A stretch of DNA of 64,000 bases, taken from Vibrio cidicii. Lineage in GTDB: Bacteria; Pseudomonadota; Gammaproteobacteria; Enterobacterales; Vibrionaceae. Shown here one piece after another: positions 63,542 through 64,000 of this stretch; positions within the stretch are counted from its first letter, which is position 1; each line of letters begins with the position of its first letter. The position numbers were made by a program, and so were the translations under genes. The stretch lies in the NCBI RefSeq assembly GCF_009763805.1, contig NZ_CP046804.1:3224001-3288000 (forward strand), read 5' to 3'. The notes beneath the pieces are model-generated. The model saw nothing but the letters and a program-made list of their open reading frames with translations, made no database searches and had not been told where the DNA came from.

Positions 63542-64000
63542 ATGTGTGGAATCGTCGGTGCGGTAGCACAGCGAGATGTGGCTGAAATTTTGGTGGAAGG
63601 TCTGCGCCGTTTGGAATATCGCGGTTATGACTCGGCGGGTGTGGCGATTGTCGATGCCGAGCACAACCTAACGCGTATTCGTCGTTTGGGTAAAGTACAA
63701 GAGCTGGCAGATGCGGTTAACCAAGCTGAAGTAATGGGTGGTACGGGTATTGCGCACACGCGCTGGGCGACACACGGCGAACCATCAGAAATCAATGCAC
63801 ACCCACATAAATCGGGCGATATCACTGTAGTGCACAATGGCATCATCGAAAACCACGAAGAGTTGCGCGCGCTGCTGCGTGAGCGTGGCTATGTGTTTGA
63901 ATCACAAACCGATACCGAAGTGATTGCGCACATGGTTGAGTGGGAACTGCGCACCTCTGCTTCACTGGTTGAAGCGGTACAAAAAACAGCGAAACAACTG
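63542..64000 (+). CDS. glmS: Glucosamine-6-phosphate synthase, N-terminal part
   Basis: GlmS makes glucosamine 6-phosphate from fructose 6-phosphate and glutamine, the entry to amino-sugar and cell-wall synthesis. The first 153 codons are present, then the window ends. The mature N-terminal Cys of the glutamine amidotransferase ([16 protein letters not shown]) is present, as are [19 protein letters not shown] and [12 protein letters not shown]. RapZ, encoded earlier in this window, controls glmS mRNA in E. coli. A Shine-Dalgarno GGAGAG precedes the ATG. Confidence 0.96.
   Translation, partial: MCGIVGAVAQRDVAEILVEGLRRLEYRGYDSAGVAIVDAEHNLTRIRRLGKVQELADAVNQAEVMGGTGIAHTRWATHGEPSEINAHPHKSGDITVVHNGIIENHEELRALLRERGYVFESQTDTEVIAHMVEWELRTSASLVEAVQKTAKQL

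Overview
The window is a block of core chromosome from a Vibrio species. The evidence is gammaproteobacterial gene order (rpoN-hpf-ptsN-rapZ-npr, mlaFEDCB-ibaG-murA, lptD-surA-pdxA-rsmA-apaG-apaH, leuABCD near leuO and ilvIH), Vibrio-like protein sequences, and Vibrio-style additions such as a DeoR regulator directly before glmS and a TAXI-TRAP transporter with a universal stress protein. V. vulnificus or a close relative is my best guess from memory of such proteins; I could not test it. I see no tRNA, rRNA, insertion sequence, prophage, integron or CRISPR array.

Layout. 1-2.7 kb: 5' end of fbp, then mpl and ubiX. 2.7-6.2 kb: TPP riboswitch and the thiBPQ thiamine transporter. 6.2-9.7 kb: darP, pmbA, mgtE. 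9.8-17.5 kb, minus strand: an envelope/nitrogen-PTS cluster reading yrbG, kdsD, kdsC, lptC, lptA, lptB, rpoN, hpf, ptsN, rapZ, npr. 17.8-23.3 kb: mlaFEDCB, ibaG, murA, plsC-like gene. 23.3-27.6 kb, minus: TAXI binding protein, fused TRAP permease and UspA. 27.9-31.1 kb: argR facing away from mdh, a small conserved-looking ORF, and ispB. 31.2-35.2 kb: rplU-rpmA, obgE, yjjP-yjjB, folA. 35.2-42 kb, minus: lptD, surA, pdxA, rsmA, apaG, apaH. 42-44 kb: djlA and a DUF547 protein. 44-49 kb, minus: leuL-leuA-leuB-leuC-leuD with an attenuator. 49-53 kb: TetR regulator, PAP2 phosphatase, glycosyltransferase-like protein, leuO. 53-59.6 kb: acyl-CoA synthetase, ilvIH, a GGDEF protein. 59.8-64 kb: a 43-residue membrane peptide, a GntR regulator, pykF, a DeoR regulator and the start of glmS.

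Many of these genes build or maintain the envelope: peptidoglycan (mpl, murA, glmS), LPS precursor and transport (kdsD, kdsC, lptA/B/C/D), outer-membrane asymmetry (mla) and outer-membrane protein folding (surA). A second group makes branched-chain amino acids (leu, ilvIH, leuO).

The striking feature is that eleven otherwise normal housekeeping genes (ptsN, mlaD, argR, mdh, obgE, rsmA, leuD, leuC, leuB, ilvI and a GGDEF gene) are each broken by a single extra base. In all eleven, removing one T from GTTTC (or one A from GAAAC on the other strand), giving GTTC/GAAC, restores a full-length product. Several of these genes are normally essential, so true gene loss is very unlikely. One motif in 11 of 11 cases points to a systematic, motif-linked sequencing error. 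GAAC/GTTC is also the core recognised by one class of Dnd phosphorothioate DNA-modification systems, so the lesions may be the footprint of a modification encoded elsewhere in the genome. That part is inference. For the broken genes, the coordinates given below span the whole repaired gene.
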